A DNA stretch of 64,000 nucleotides from Galbula dea (lineage: Eukaryota; Chordata; Aves; Piciformes; Galbulidae), in assembly GCA_013399015.1 (NCBI GenBank), contig VWZX01006105.1, positions 1,860,001 to 1,924,000 on the forward strand, given 5' to 3'. A program made the translations under genes and the position numbers. The notes beneath the pieces are model-generated. The model was not told where the DNA came from. It saw only the letters and a list, made by a program, of their open reading frames with translations, and searched no databases. How positions within the stretch are numbered: the stretch's first letter is position 1; each line of letters starts with the position of its first letter. Of this stretch, positions 12,301 through 27,300 are shown piece by piece.

Positions 12301-15300
12301 ATAAAATGTCAAACTTTTTCTCTTTATTGGAGCCTTTTACAACATTTATAGTCCTCTTTTTCACATCATACTCTAGTCATTTGACTAAGGTCACTGAGCA
12401 ACAACTACAGTGGATGCATACTTTATTATTCCTTCTTACTTGCTTAAACCCAGCTGTTGTAGTATTACCATTTCAATAAAACCGAGAAGGATTAGTATTA
12501 TGGTGAAAAAAGTTGGATTGAAAATTCCTTTCTCAAAAGCATTCATATAAATCTGGAATGGAAAGCAGAGTTTGATGAACTTCCACTTGGTAGTAATACT
12601 CTCACCTATACACAGATTTTAAGTGTGTACTATGATTTGTTTCTTAAAATTTTAATCCTGTTAGTTTATATATTTATATATGCATGACATATAAATATGC
12701 AAACATAGACATCCTTTGTTTTGCATTTAGCTATCAATATATATATAATGAATATAAATTAAATAATAAAGTAATATATTTACTCTTGTTCCTGTGGTGG
12801 GAATAGTTCTATTAGGGAATCCTGCTGCAGCAGGGGGGTTGGACTAGATGATCTTTTGAGGTCCCTTCCAACTCCTAATATTCTGTGATTCTGTGTGATT
12901 CTGTGATTAGTATAAACTGTGCTGTAGTGGCATTATTTTGTCTACTAAGATTGTAAAGTTTATTGCATTATTTTTCTTATCTCTTCTAAATAAGTGAAGC
13001 TGTAATTATATGCCTACTTCAGACAAATAAGTAGAAGTAATCTAATATTTGAAGGTGCATGAGGCCAATACCACTTTGTTTAAACTTTATGGTAAAACCA
13101 GGCAAAGTTTTATTGTTTTTATCCTTTTTTTTTTTTCCCCCAAAGTGTGTGTCAGATGTAAACAGTGCTTATTGGAGGGAGAGACAGTGACAATGAATAC
13201 ATGAAGACTGAATTCCTGATTTTTCTTTTCCAGTGGGGATAATGTCCAAAGCAAGCACATGAACGACACAGGGCTGCAGTCTGCCAGCCAGTCTCCGCAG
13301 ACTGTCGGGAGCTCGGGTGTGGACAGTGGAGTTGAAAGCACCTCGGATGGAATTCGAGATTTGCCTTCCATTGCCATTTCTCTCTGCGGAGGCCTTACTG
13401 ACAATAAAGAAATAACCAAAGGTACAAAATTACCTTCGGAATGTCAGGCGTGTACTGTCAGCCAGGATTTAGCATCCTAGCGTGAGTAAGCAGTGCCCTC
13501 CTGTGGTTGTACTCGAGAATGTGTTGGGAAGGAAATGCTGCGGCTTAAGTTTTCTAGTTTAAAATAGTCGATTGATATGGGGCTTGGAATTTCTAACACA
13601 TTTTAATATTCCACTATATACTAAATTGTTTGAAAGTATTTTATTGGTATTTTTATTTCCTGATAGTATTACATTTTATAGGACAATAGTGTTGATGGTA
13701 TTTTTGCCACTTGGTAGAGTATATAGCCAGGAAATTCACAGCTGTCAGTGTCAGACGTGGAAAAGGTGGTGTGAAAATGTGGACACTAGGCAGGGGGGAG
13801 TTGGAAACTTTAACCTAAGTTCCTGCTCTACTTCCAATTGTAGATAAACTTTTAGATAAATAATTTACAATGCTGTGCCTTAAACTTCCAGCTGTGTGAT
13901 GCATGGTAAATGCATTAAGACTTGCACTTTTGCAGCAGGATAACGTCATAAAATCGTATGAGCCTGATGCTACAGTGATTGCTGTTGAGAAGCTAGTTAT
14001 TAAAACATTTCAAAGGTACTGTGATTCACTGGAGTTGTGTTATTATGTAGACCACTTGCAAATCACATTGATTTTGTGAAGGGAGTCACAGGCAGTGGAA
14101 GGTGTATATATGCATAGATGTTTTCACTCTGCTGTAGGCCTTACAAGTAGTCATTAAGTTTTTGGCTATGGTTTTTACGTTTACATTGAGCCAATCAATT
14201 CCCACTCCTTACTTGCACAGAGGATCAGTGAAAGGCATGACAAAGTACTTCCTTGCCTTGCTTAGAAGCCTGATTTTTCTCCTTCACAGTTCTATCCCTG
14301 AGGTATCAACTTCTATTTTGACAAAGACCCCTGGCAGCTGACAAAGAAGCTCTCACCATCTTCTGAGACTGAAATTCTCTGAACATCTTGTTTTAGAGTT
14401 ACTGCTAATCTTAGCACACTAGTACTGAAGAGCTGACTGAATGTGAAACCTATGTGCATGGGAAATGCTAAGTGGTTTAGGTTGTCCCATAATAGGCATC
14501 TCTAAATGCATGCTTTACATATGTAATCTTTTTCCCCCCACAGAAGAATTCTTAGAACATGCAGTAACATATCAACAGTTTGTGGACAATCCTGCTATTA
14601 TTGATGACCCTAACCTTGTGGTTAAGATTGGAAATAAGTAAGTATATTTTAGGAAAAAAATGTTTATAGTTGTAACAAAACCATTTCTCTGGCACTTCAG
14701 TGAGTTACATCAGTTTAACTGGAGTTGAAAGTAGGTTTTGAATGTTCATAGCTTAGATTCATGCGGAGTCAACTCTCCAGTGAATTCAGGCTCTTCTAGT
14801 TACCTTTTCTCCTTTAAGTGAAAAATAGTGATTGCAGGTGGCCTGTAATAGCTAAGTTACTCAATTTGAATTTCAAGAAGCCAGTATTAAATGCTAATAG
14901 TGTTCACACTCAGTTGTCAGAGTGAAAATGAAATAGATTGTGAACTTGTTAAGGCTTGCCCTGAGCCCCTTTGCATAATTAATATTTACAGGGTTATTGC
15001 AGTCTGCTAACAAGCACTCTGTGCCCAGCAGTTTGTATGTACTGAGTGTTTTGCTAATACACCTCTACAGAGGCATTGCTTTTTAAGACTTGTCAAACTT
15101 CACCCACTGAGTAGGAGACTTGTGTTTCTGCAAGGCCAGGACATTATTTCATATGTTTAGTGCTGCACTGCTCCCAGCAATATATGGTCTATGACAGATG
15201 CAGATTTTTGGAAGATATTTTTACTTTAGAGCTACTTGCATTTGATGTTACAGAGTAGAGAAGAGATCACGGCATTGTGCTGCACTTAGGTTAGGCTACC

Positions 15301-18300
15301 CTTAGTTGTAGACATTACTTGTACAAATCTGACATGCCTGGTGTACCCTTATGTGATTTGTTTGTATTGCATGTGCTACAGCCTCATACCTGACCCTCTG
15401 TGGTCTGAAGTGTGTCACTTATTGCTTCCCTGCTGTAGTTATCTGAATTTGATGGTAACATATACCTGCCTACTGATATGTTGGGAAGAGAGCACTTAGT
15501 GTGAGGATCTTACTGTCATATCCTCTGGATGTCATGTGAGCTTCAGCTTCCCTAGTCAGGTGGACAGTAATGCTGCATTTGTCCTACTGTCTGTAGCAAG
15601 AGTTGACCTATGTTCAGCACATAATAGCAACAACTTGTCATCCTACAGACTATGGCCACTAAATTTAATGTAGCTCCTTGATAGAAAAAACAGTGAAAAC
15701 AGCTTGTAAAAACTGTAGCCCATGCTGTGAGAATGAAGTATATTAAGGATGTGAGGAATGTGCAACAAATATCCTTTCTACTTAAGGACATAGCTCCTCT
15801 TACATACCTTGACAAGTATATACCGTGAATACCTGTGAACATACTGTGGAATAAGGTGGGTCTGCTATTCACAGTGTAGGCCAGATCTTGACCTCTGCTA
15901 AAGAGGCTTCATGGGTTTAGCCTGCCTAAATACTAGGTAGATGTTAACTGGAATCTTGGGACTGCAAAATACAGTAATCGTCTCTCTTGTGTGCCCAGGT
16001 ACTACAACTGGACGACAGCTGGTCCCCTTCTGCTGGCAATGCAGGCATTCCAGAAACCTTTGCCAAAGGTGAGATTGAACATGAAGGATGGTCAGAGGAA
16101 GAATTAGGACATTCTGCCATATATTAAGGCAGGGAAGAGGGCTGTTACACAAAAGAGTCTGAACATAGTAGTATCTATCCACACATAGCCATTCATCTAG
16201 CTTATGCTTAGGGCTAAATAAGCAGAACTAAGTTTAGTCTGTGAATAGTGTTTATTTGTTTTGAAGGAAGAAAGCTTCCTGTCTTCCTCGGTTAATATGT
16301 ATTGTAAACACAAGTGATATTGACTTATGCTTGTGTTTCCTCTGGCTGAATACTTGGTGGCTGCTTTCCATTTTATCTTCATACAGCATATATTATCAAA
16401 TAAAAATAGAGGCCAGGAATTTTAACCTCAGTGAATAAGCTTTAACTTCTAAATAAGGAAGGCCTGTAGCTTGCTAGTTTTCTCTTTCTCGGTTGGTTGT
16501 TCATAACCTGCCCAGGTAGGTAGTGGCAGATAGCTGTGACAATGTGACTGTTAGGTATGTTGGCTTGTATTAAATGAGTTGATGAAAGTAGTCCAATTCC
16601 ACATGACCTGGTGACACACAGATATGCTCAGGACAGAAATACACACTACTGTAAAAGTATAGAAAGAAAGTATCATCACTGGAACTTTTGTATCCTAGTT
16701 AGCCCTGGATTTTTTAAATTTTGGAACCTAAACTTCTGCCATTTGCAGCACTTCACCTGCCTTAGGGTTTAATGTATATGTATTCAAATACTATATCTAT
16801 TGCCATCATGTGGAATAAAATTTTCTCCGAAGTGCAGAGTACTCTCTACTACTTTCTTTCTTACTGCCACGTTACCTATGTATGCAGTCCTGCAAAGCTG
16901 CAATGTAGCATCCTGTTGTAAAGTAAACTGATCCTAAAAGTCCCAAGCTTCTGGTAAACCTGGCTTGAATTTCAAGGATGTCACAGAGCCAAATGTTTTG
17001 TGCTTTTCTGCAAATACTCTAGTAATCATCAAAGTTGAGATTTGTCTCATGGCACTCAAATGCCTACAGAAGGTGTATAGTTAACCTACTTTGTATTTGC
17101 TGGGTACTTCCACAGAGTGATTCAGACCTTGATAGGTGCCTATTGGGTCTTCACGGGCAATAAAGATAATGCAAGGTAACTGCATTTTTAATTAAACACT
17201 TAGATGCCTGAGACAGAGATTTTAGGTTTTCCCTAGGATGGGTAAATGGAAAGAATTCCTGTGAAATATTTTTGCCATTAAGTTAAGGAAAATGATAATT
17301 CTTTCAACAGCATTATGGTTACAACATTATTCATTTGGGTTATCAGTTAAGAAAGGTCTTTTATGAGTGTGAAATTTGCTGTGTTTTTTTTCAGTGGTTA
17401 ATTTGCATTCTGAATGCACCTTCTAGACAGTGCCGTTTTAGTCTAGTGGAGAAGCCAGTGTATATAATTGGAACAGTCTGTATGATTGGAAAGCGTTACT
17501 TCTCTGAACTGTACCTCTGAAATGAAAATTGCTCATTTATGCTACCAGTCACCCTACTAGTTTTCGTAATGACTTTTGGTGTGTTTTGATGTGCTATAAT
17601 AATGGAGATAAGGAATTGAAATGCTAAGATAGTTTATCAAAATAGGCTTTATGAAAGAATTCAAAACTGGAGTTTTTGAAAAAAAATCACTCATGTTCTG
17701 CAAAATACACTTAAACTCAATTCTCACTGCAAGCATGAGAATTACCTAACTAAGAGTCAATAGGATATCTGCTTGAAGTTGTCCATATGTTTGAGAACCT
17801 TCTTAAATTGTAGCCATTCTCAGTAACTCCATCTATTCCTTGCTTTTCTAACTTTTGTTAAAAAAATTTTCAACTTACTTGCTTAACTTCATTCCTTTGT
17901 CATTTCTTTCTTTCCTCATATACTTTAGATAGTATAGGGAAGAGAACACGTGGAAAACTGAGAAAAGGGATGCACTGTCCCATGCATTAGCCGAACTCAA
18001 GCCTACCTAACTGTTAAGAGTTCTTGAATCTTTTTTTTTTGTGTGTGTGTGATTTTGTTTTTAAATTACTAGTCAACATGACATTTTTGTTTTGGTGACT
18101 TTACTTGAAGTGGAGGCTATAATCTCAGAAAGCCAGTGGCTGAGTTATTCTAGAGTCTACCAAACCCTGTAGCTGCCTTTACTGTAACCCCTTTTGTCTT
18201 CCACTTGCTCTTTGAGTGAAATAATTCATCTCTCACATAAAGTAAGACTCCAGTATTGAAAGAAACTTTTTATGGGTATTGGAAGGAACTTTTCTCTACT

Positions 18301-21300
18301 GAGATCTAGTATATACAACCAATGAGAAGTAGCCAGAGATTAAAAAAAAACAAACCCAAACCCATTCTAGTATTGTCTGTCAAATTCATAGCATCATACT
18401 GAACTCCTAAAAGCTAGTAACATCTTTTCTTTTTTCCAAACTGGTGATTAAGTATGAACTTTGTAATTTTTTAAAATGAGACTAAAAATCTTGCATGTGT
18501 GTTTGTTACTGCTTTGCATGAGAGCTCCTTCAGGAAGTGACATTTTTCTTTTTTTAAAAATACAATTTGCACTGAGTAACTTCAATTTGCAAACAGTAGG
18601 TTCTCCATTCTAGACATTATACTAATACCTATTTATGTTTTTCTTTCTTCTTTGATTTTATCTCTTTTTCATTTTCCTTTTAAAAATACCATAAGTATTC
18701 ATGCTTAAGTTACTTCAGAGTGGTTCTGGATACCATTAGGTTTTGCTTTAGTAGAATTTATGGTCCACAGACAGTATGTTTACTTTTATTCTATTTTATC
18801 AGTTACAGTTGTGTGTTTGGCACTTTCTTTCATTTGCATATATCAGGTTGTCCTTTGTTTTGGTTCTTTTTTATGTTACCATCCATTTATCACAGGCTAC
18901 TGTGGAATCTATAATGAGGGACAAGATGCCCAAAAAAGGTGGAAGATGGTGGTTTTCGTGGCGAGGAAGGAACAGCACGATCAAAGAGGTAAGTTTAAGA
19001 AGCAAGAATAGTTTCCTTCTGGTTACAGTGGGAAGGGTGGATACCTCCATATTCATCCCTTGGAACTTTGCTTCTGAGGGTAACTCAATATTCAATTTGA
19101 CTGAGGATATACATGTTAAAAGACATTTAAAAGTTTGACTTTTTTGACTTCAGAAAGTTTTGGGTCAGACCCTACCTGAAACTTTTGCCTGCAGTGTTTT
19201 AGTTCTGCATTTATTTTGATTACACAAACCTGAAGCAGTATTACCTAGTGGATTAAATCTGAATTTGGGAACCCAGAATCTTTTAAGGCTGGAAAAGACC
19301 TCCAAGACACGAAGTCCAACTGTCAACCCGACACCGTCATAGCCACTAAACTGTGTTATGAAATGCAGTGTCTACATGTTTTTTGAACACCTCTGGGGGT
19401 GGTGACTCCACCACTTCCCTGAGGAGCCCGTTCCAGTGTTTAACCACTCTTTCAGTGAAGAAATTTTTACTAATATTCAAGCTGAACCTCTCCTGGCACA
19501 ACCTGAGGCCATTACCTGTTTTCTTATCACTTATTACTTGAAAGAAAAGACTAACCCCCACCTTGCTGCAACCTCCTTTCAGGTCATCGTAGAGAGAGGT
19601 AAGATCTCCCCTTAGCCTCCTTTTCTCCAGACTAAGCAACCCCAGTTCCCTCAGCTACTCCTGAAAAGACTTGTGCTCTAGACCTTTCACCAGCTTAGCT
19701 GTTCTTTGGACATGCTCCAGCACCTCAGTGTCTTTCTTGTAGCAAAGGGCCCAAAACTGAACACAGTACTCAAGGTGTGGTCACACCAGTGCCGAGTACA
19801 GGGGCACGATCACTTCCCTGCTCCTGCTGGCGGCACTATTTCTGATACAGGCCAGGATGCTGTTGGCCTTGTTAGCTGCCTGTGCACACTGTTGACTCAT
19901 GTTCAACCAGCTGTTGACTGGCACCCAGAGGTCCTTTTCCACCAGGCAGCTTTTCAGCCACTCTGCCCCAAGCCTGTAGCGTTGCATAGGGTGGTTGTGA
20001 CCCAAGTGTAGGACCCAGCACTTGGCCTTATTGAGCCACATACAATTGACCTCAGCCCATCGATCCAGCCTGTCCAGATCCCTCTGCACAGCCTCCCTAC
20101 CCTCAAGCAGATGAACACTTCCACCCAACTTGGTGTCCTCTGCAAACTTATTGCTTGTCCAGACCATCAATAATGATAGTAAGCAGGACTGGCCCCAAAA
20201 TGGAGCCAGTTCAATTGGGGAATTGAAGAGCTGTGCCACTAATTCAGTGTTTTCCTGTGGATTACCTCCCTTTGTGTAGTTTCTTGTGATAGCTGAAGAA
20301 TAGACATATTTATGAGTACTGTGAGCTGTAAAATTTTGGCAAAACCCAAGATGTAAACCTGACTATATATATAGTTTTAATGTCTTTTTAATTTCTTTTT
20401 TGATCATTAAAAGTTTGTGGTAGCAGTCTCAAAGCTATGGATGAACATTAAAGAACAGAGAAAAGGAAACACTTTAGATGAAATTTTGATCTCCTGTCTA
20501 GACATATTTAATCTTTAAAGTTGGCTAATGAAATCTCTTTATATTAATTTATACTACTGGAGCATTAGTACTTGAAGGGAGAAAATGACATCTAGTACAT
20601 TTTTATGGTTGTGCTTCAGTTAAACTTTTTAAAGCCTTGCATGAATTAACCGTTGTACTGATCTGTGGGTATGGACTTCAGAGAGTGAGATTTTAGTTTT
20701 TGCACTCTGAAATTTATAGAATATCACTGTGTAGAAGTATTTGGTTATTTCTTGAGCTGTGGTGGCTATAAATGGATGAGGGGAGATGTTACAGTAGTTT
20801 GTGTGTCACATAAAATAATTTACTGTTTAAAAATCTTGTGAGACGAAATTGATAGTATTTAGCATTTACTTGAGGTACAAGCAGTTTTGAAATATTTTTT
20901 CATTAAAGATTTTAATGATTCCATGAAACACAGTTGTATGTTTTGTGTTTTTATCTCTCCAGAGTCATGTTTTGCTTTTTCAGGTGAAATCTAGCTATTT
21001 GCAGTGTGTGAACTGATCCCAGAACTTCAGCAGTACTAGATGTGAAATCTGGTATTTCTGTACTACTTCAATGCAAAACAAAATCTCAATTCTTCTTCTG
21101 AGTTTTATATTCGCAATTTTTATATCTTTGTGCATCCTGTGTTCTTGAAGAAAGCCACGAAATTTTACTTAGCCTACAAGCAAAAGAAACAAATATGCTG
21201 TTGATTTTTACCAAGTCTGTACAAGACAGAATTTTTGTGAAAACATTTCCTTTCTGCCCAACAGGAGATACACAGCTTCTCTTACTTGTATTTTTGCAGG

Positions 21301-24300
21301 AAACAAAGCCAGAGCAAGGTGTAAGCGGGAGTGGGCTTACAGAAGACTCATCACAGATGAGCATGGCAAACAGGTACCACAAAACTATCTCTACCTAAAA
21401 TGAGCAGGAGTTACCATTTAAAAATGAAAGCAAGCTGCCTCTTACATTTGAACAAAGAAATACTGCATCAGTGAAATACGTTTCATTTGTTTTTCTTTGC
21501 ACCAGATAAGTGGAGGTAGGAAGGCTCTACCCATGACAGGGTTGCAGACCCTGTGAGTGTGCTCTTGTATTTCTGTGGTTTGGGTGACAGCTCTGTGACA
21601 CAGGTTCCAGCACTTTGAAAACAAACAATAATTGGAGCAGTTCTCCAAAGCTGTATGTATCTCTCTGTAGCTTTCAAGGGAACATCACAGATGACCCTGT
21701 GCTGTTGTCAGATCCCAGTTGCTAAAATTTTGATTTACTTATGTTTATGGCTGGACAACTTAATTTGTTCCTGCATATTTTGAGAAGTTCAGGGGCCTAA
21801 GACTTTCCAGAGTTTGTTTTCACAGGCAGTAGTCATAGTTTTCTATAACTTCTTGGAAGTACTGCAGAAATACTTGTGGCCAGAACCTCTCTTTCAGGAG
21901 AGTTTTATAAGATGAGCTTTAAACGTGTTTCAGAGACTTTAGAGGCATGAATTAGCTAGGGACAGCTCTCCTACCTTGCCATTTTCTGTACATGTACATC
22001 TTTCTGTAAAGACAGCCTGTCTGTGTGCTCTCTGTACTTGGAGATGAAAAGGGCCAGATTCAAATATGCTTTATGCTCATAAGTTAAGCTCAAGGATCAC
22101 CTTTATGAAATACAAAGGCATTAGCTGCCATTCTTTCTGGAGGTCAGCAGCTGCAGTCCAGGCAAATGTGCTGGAAGGAGGATTCCTCATTCTGTAGGAG
22201 ACTACCTGTTATATCAGTTGCCTCTCTGAGTTTGAAAGCCACAGAATAAATCAGAAAGGCTGATTTTCTTCTTAAGGATGAGTGACATTTAGGTCTGGTT
22301 GTTTAAAGATAAGTTTTGAAGTGGGATTAAGACCTCGAGCAGAATAGATTTTGTAATTGGTGCTCTTTGTTTAAATTTTAACTGACCTTGGAGACCTGTC
22401 TTTAAGAATGTATTGCTTGCAAGCAAAATGCAGTGAGAGAGATGTTGGGTAAAGCTTTTGAAATCCAATGTTAGACAGGATAAGATAGGCTTTTAAATGT
22501 TGCTAGTCATGACATGCAGTACTTCGGTAGTGGGTCAAGAGTTCCTAATATCAGAAAATATCCAAATGTGATCAAAATAAGAGGCCAAATGCTGACTGTT
22601 TCAAAGATGAGATTTGTAGGGTCTGAAAGAATATTTTACCTTCCGCCTAAGGTGGTAAGATTTATTTATTGTTGGAGAACTTTCTGAACACAAATATCCT
22701 TAATAAATTTCTGAAAAAATTGTTGTAGCAGAAAAAAAAATCTGCTTGTGTATTTAAACAGAATTGTGTCAAGGAGATCAGGTTTTATGACTTTTTATCA
22801 TCATATCCTGAATGGGATAATTCTGAAAATCCTGGAGAAGAATAATCTAGTGATCTGAAGTTTCTCATTGAAGAGAAGGAGCTGTTACTGTCTATAATAA
22901 AATTTTTATCACCTGGGTTTTTTTTTATTAATTATTAGATTCTTTGGGAGAGGAGAAAAGGAGACGAAGAAAAAGCCAGTTCTTTCTTCTGAAAACTGAG
23001 GAATTTTTGTAGTTGCAGTATCTAATGGGTATTATACTTTTACCACTGTGTGATTTTTGAGTCAGTATGTCACATCCATTAAATTCAAGTAATGAAAACT
23101 AGCTTGTAGACAAGTGAATAGCTAGAACCATCCAAGTATGAATAATGGGGAAAGTGTGTGAATGAAAATTCAGCACTTCATTGATGTATTTAAAGCTCTG
23201 ATGTGAATGATCTCCTGTGAGGCAATACATAGGAGCAGAGAATCAATGACTTACTTGGTGAGTCACCATTAATGCATTTTTAATGGATACTGAGGTGCAT
23301 TTACTGACATGATAACATCATTTTCTGTGTGTGCAATGTTCCAGAATAAAAGATGAATCTTCTTCAAGCGATGAAGACCCTAGAGCTGCCAAGCAGAACC
23401 TCGGGTCATTGCAAACCAACTCGAGTCATCTCTCGTTACTGTCTGGAATCAGTTACAAGAAAACACTTCGACTCACTTCTGACCAGCTTGTGAGTTGGTT
23501 TTTCAGTCTTATTCTGAGAAGTCATTTCTAATACAACATGAACAATACTGTTCTTCAGGCTTCTAAATCTTCATTAGCTCTTACATCTTGTGTTTAATTC
23601 TCTCTCTTGTTATACTTTTCCTTTCTCATTTCAGTACTAACCATGAATGCTATACCTTGCAGCAACTGCTGGGGTTCAGAGGTTAGGAGACAAGGGTTCC
23701 CATTTAGAAAAATAGCAAAATTAAATTCCAAAGTATGTATTTGTTGCCTGAATAAGTGTATTAGAACTGTGTGCTTTTTGTATTATGTATAATGTGTATA
23801 TGTTAAGCCACAGGCTTCTCTTTTTCTTTTTTTTTTTTTTTGCCCTTCCTCATCTCTTTTCCTTTCCCCTCACTCATAAGCAGCCAGTCACATTTTACAT
23901 AAATAGTTTTCTGTTAGTAACTTCTGAAAGAGCTGCTTGTGAATTTCCTATGAGGCCAGGCTATTATTTTCTTTGGAGCCAGTTCTCCTCCTCTGTGACA
24001 GAGGTGTTTTGACTAATGGTGACTAAACTGTTACAATCTTGTGTTGCACACATTCTGGTTTGATCTCGAAAAATGGGCTACTTTAGGGAAATACTTTTCG
24101 TCTTATCTGCAGCCGGTTAATGTTCTGAAGGAAAACCACGCAAGGCGTCCATCATGGAACAGCCCATCACTCACTGTCTCAGGAGTTTCTAAGAAATGTA
24201 GAATTTTGCCCAGGAGGCAGATGGGATGTGTTGGTAATTTTCTGTAGCAAACAGAAAGCAAAGGTTATGCAAACAATTTTAAGATTCAGAAACCTTGCAG

Positions 24301-27300
24301 AAATGACCTGAAGCTAAAACTACTTTTAGATTGGCTTCTTGATGAAACAGTGGGTGAGACTCATCAGTTACCCATCGGCTGTTCTGCATTCTCACCTCCT
24401 TTTCACTTTCTAACTAACTAAAAACTTGCAGTGAAATACAAATAAGAGATGCTTAAAGTATTAAACTCCTGCAAGTTTTGTGAAAATGGATAGTTAGGTC
24501 CACAAACAGAATCAAATCATTAGTCTCTTGCCAAGCATGTTACTAAGTGACACAGGAGACTAGAGAGGAAATGGCAGGGAACTGGGAGAGTTAAGGAAAT
24601 TTGGTGGAGACTGAAGGGTCATAGGTCATACGCTGTGGGAGGTGCATTATTACAGGGAAGTGATGTAATACCATAGAACAAAAATCCCCATATAAACACT
24701 CTAATTAGAGTTCATGGAACTCCTTGTTATTCACATCTCTCTCTGTACGTGCATCTGTATCTCAGAATGGAAAACCTCCATAGATAGTCTCTAGTCTATT
24801 CTTTCTTATTATCTATGTGAACTTTTTTCCTTCTTATCTCTGACTGAAAAAATTTTCTTTTTTGTTTGTTTTGTTCTGCTCTATAAATCAATACCTGAGG
24901 TACACCACAGAAGGCAAACCTCTGCTATCATTATTTAGACAATAGCTCTGCTGAAAGCAGTAAGATTCAGTGTGACCAAGACAATGATCATCTGTGGCTT
25001 TTTGTTTGCACTGTGTCAGTCTCACGTGCTCAGGTTGTCGATTACCTTGCTGATAATGTCTTGCAGAAAAACTTAAAGCTCAAGAATGGCCCCAATGATG
25101 TGACCTTTAGTGTTACAACACAGTATCAAGGCACTTGCCGATGCGAAGGCACCATTTACCTGTGGAATTGGGATGATAAAGTTGTTATTTCTGACATTGA
25201 TGGAACAATCACACGGTGAGTTCATGAACAGGGAGAGGCTTTATCTGCATGGACAAGCTGTCCTATGGACTAAAGGAAAAGTGATGCAGAGTTTTGAGTC
25301 ACAGAATGATCATATTCTAGTATTTGGAGGGTGTGTGTTAGGTGTTTTGTGGGGTATTTTTAATGGTGTTTTATTTTTAATGAAGTTGTAATTCGTGCCC
25401 ATTATTTGTCACCTGTTGATGTTTCATGATCGTATTAACAGTAGTATTGGAGTAACTTCCACAAAATCATAACTTCTTTGCTGCATCACACTTACAAAGG
25501 ACATTGGCTGTGTTAAAAAGAAGAAAGAAGTGAATTCTGTTCTAGAAAACATTAATGGGCCATTCCAGTAAGAGGCATTATTGTTTAGAAGACAAAACTC
25601 CAAAATGAATGTCAGAACTAGAATTAGATGGAAAGTTTCAGATCAGTACTTTGAGTAAAACCCTCAATTTTGGAGTGACCAAAACAATTCACTTGCTGAT
25701 TTATTTATTCATTCACTTAACAGTGGCAAAACAATTGTGTGTGAAACAGGGAAACACAATAAAAACATAAGTATTGTCTTCTGACCTTTTGAAATGAGGG
25801 CTTAGATTGTCTTAGATTTCTTTCAAAATCAATTTCTTTCAAAATCAAACTTAGCTATATCTAATTAGGAAAAAGAACAAGGAAAAATAATTTCCAAGAG
25901 CAGTCTGAAGTGAATTAAAGTACTTGATTTAAACTGAAACTCATCTTCCTTGTAAATTATCCATTGTAGGGCAAGCATAAAGTAACAATTCTACATTTTT
26001 ATTGAGCCAATATTGATATCCCCCCTGCTTTTTCTTAAGCTTCATTATAGTGAATGGGATCTATTCTTCTCTCTGCTGTTGAGCTGACCAGAGTTACCGA
26101 ATCACTTCACCTTACAATACCATTGCAAATCCATCCTAAGCCACTGCCCAATGTTTTTCTCCCTTGAGATGCAAGTTATTCATGGTGTAGATTTCTTGCT
26201 ATGTATCTGCATACTGCTTAGTCAAGTGAGGTACTTGTTTGATGTTATGATAGTGTAAATAACTTTCTCTCATGTAAAGCAGGAAATGCATTGAAAACAG
26301 TGTTACTATTTCATAATACTTTGTATGTGACCAACTTCCAGCTTTATGGGGAGAAGTTATTTTTGAAATAATCTAGAATGTGAATTATCTCACACTTGTA
26401 ATTTCCCATAAACTTTTCTTATGGGTAGATCTGTTTTATTTAGAAAACATTTAATGCGAATCTCAAAATTATGATTAGTACTGGCTAGACTACTACACAG
26501 GTTTGATTTGATTGCCTATATGCTGTGACTTCCAGGTTATCTTATGGGTCATGAGCTTATCCGTGAAGGCAAGTCCTGAGGCACAAGAGCAGTTAAAACA
26601 GTGTGGCCAAGGATGGGCACGTTAGTCTATCTCAAAAGAAAGGGGAACAAAATCGTACTTTACAGAAAACCTTATTTTCCTTTGCTGATAGCCAAATAAG
26701 TTAGTAGGATTTGTGTTGGCCTCAACTGTTGTTATATGTATTTGGGGTTTTTTTCAGTTCTGTTACATTGTTTTTTCTTTCTTCAGATCAGATACTTTAG
26801 GTCATATTTTGCCGACTCTTGGCAAAGACTGGACACACCAAGGAATTGCAAAATTGTACCATAAAGTGAGCCAGTGAGTATTCAGTGAATCTGTTTGTGC
26901 ATTTGTGGCTTGTTTGTGTTTATTCATTTGCACATAAAAATTAAAATTGCTCTAGGCTTCTCTTAACCTATAACGGTGACAATTTCAGCAATGTCTCATC
27001 ATTTCAGTGATGCTTACACAGTGTAAACAGCTGCTGTATGATATCCGTTTGGGTTGTGAACTGGTTGAAGGACAGAAGTCAGAGAGTCGTGGTCAATGGG
27101 ATGGAGTCTAGTTGGAGGCCTGTGTCTAGTGGAATCCCTCAGGGGTCGGTACTGGGACCAGTACTACTCAAAATATTCATTAATGACCTGGATGAGGGAA
27201 CAGAGTGCACTGTCAGCAAGTTTGCTGCTGACACTAAACTGGGTGGAGTGGCTGACACACCGGAGGGTTGTGCTGCCATTCAGCATGACTTAGACAGGCT

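Noticed and set aside
13119..13144. Strong pyrimidine tract followed by AAAG, a possible earlier acceptor for coding exon 9
   Set aside because: The last bases are AAAG rather than a good CAG, stops follow in the needed frame, and the CAG at 13231-13233 restores the lipin frame exactly.
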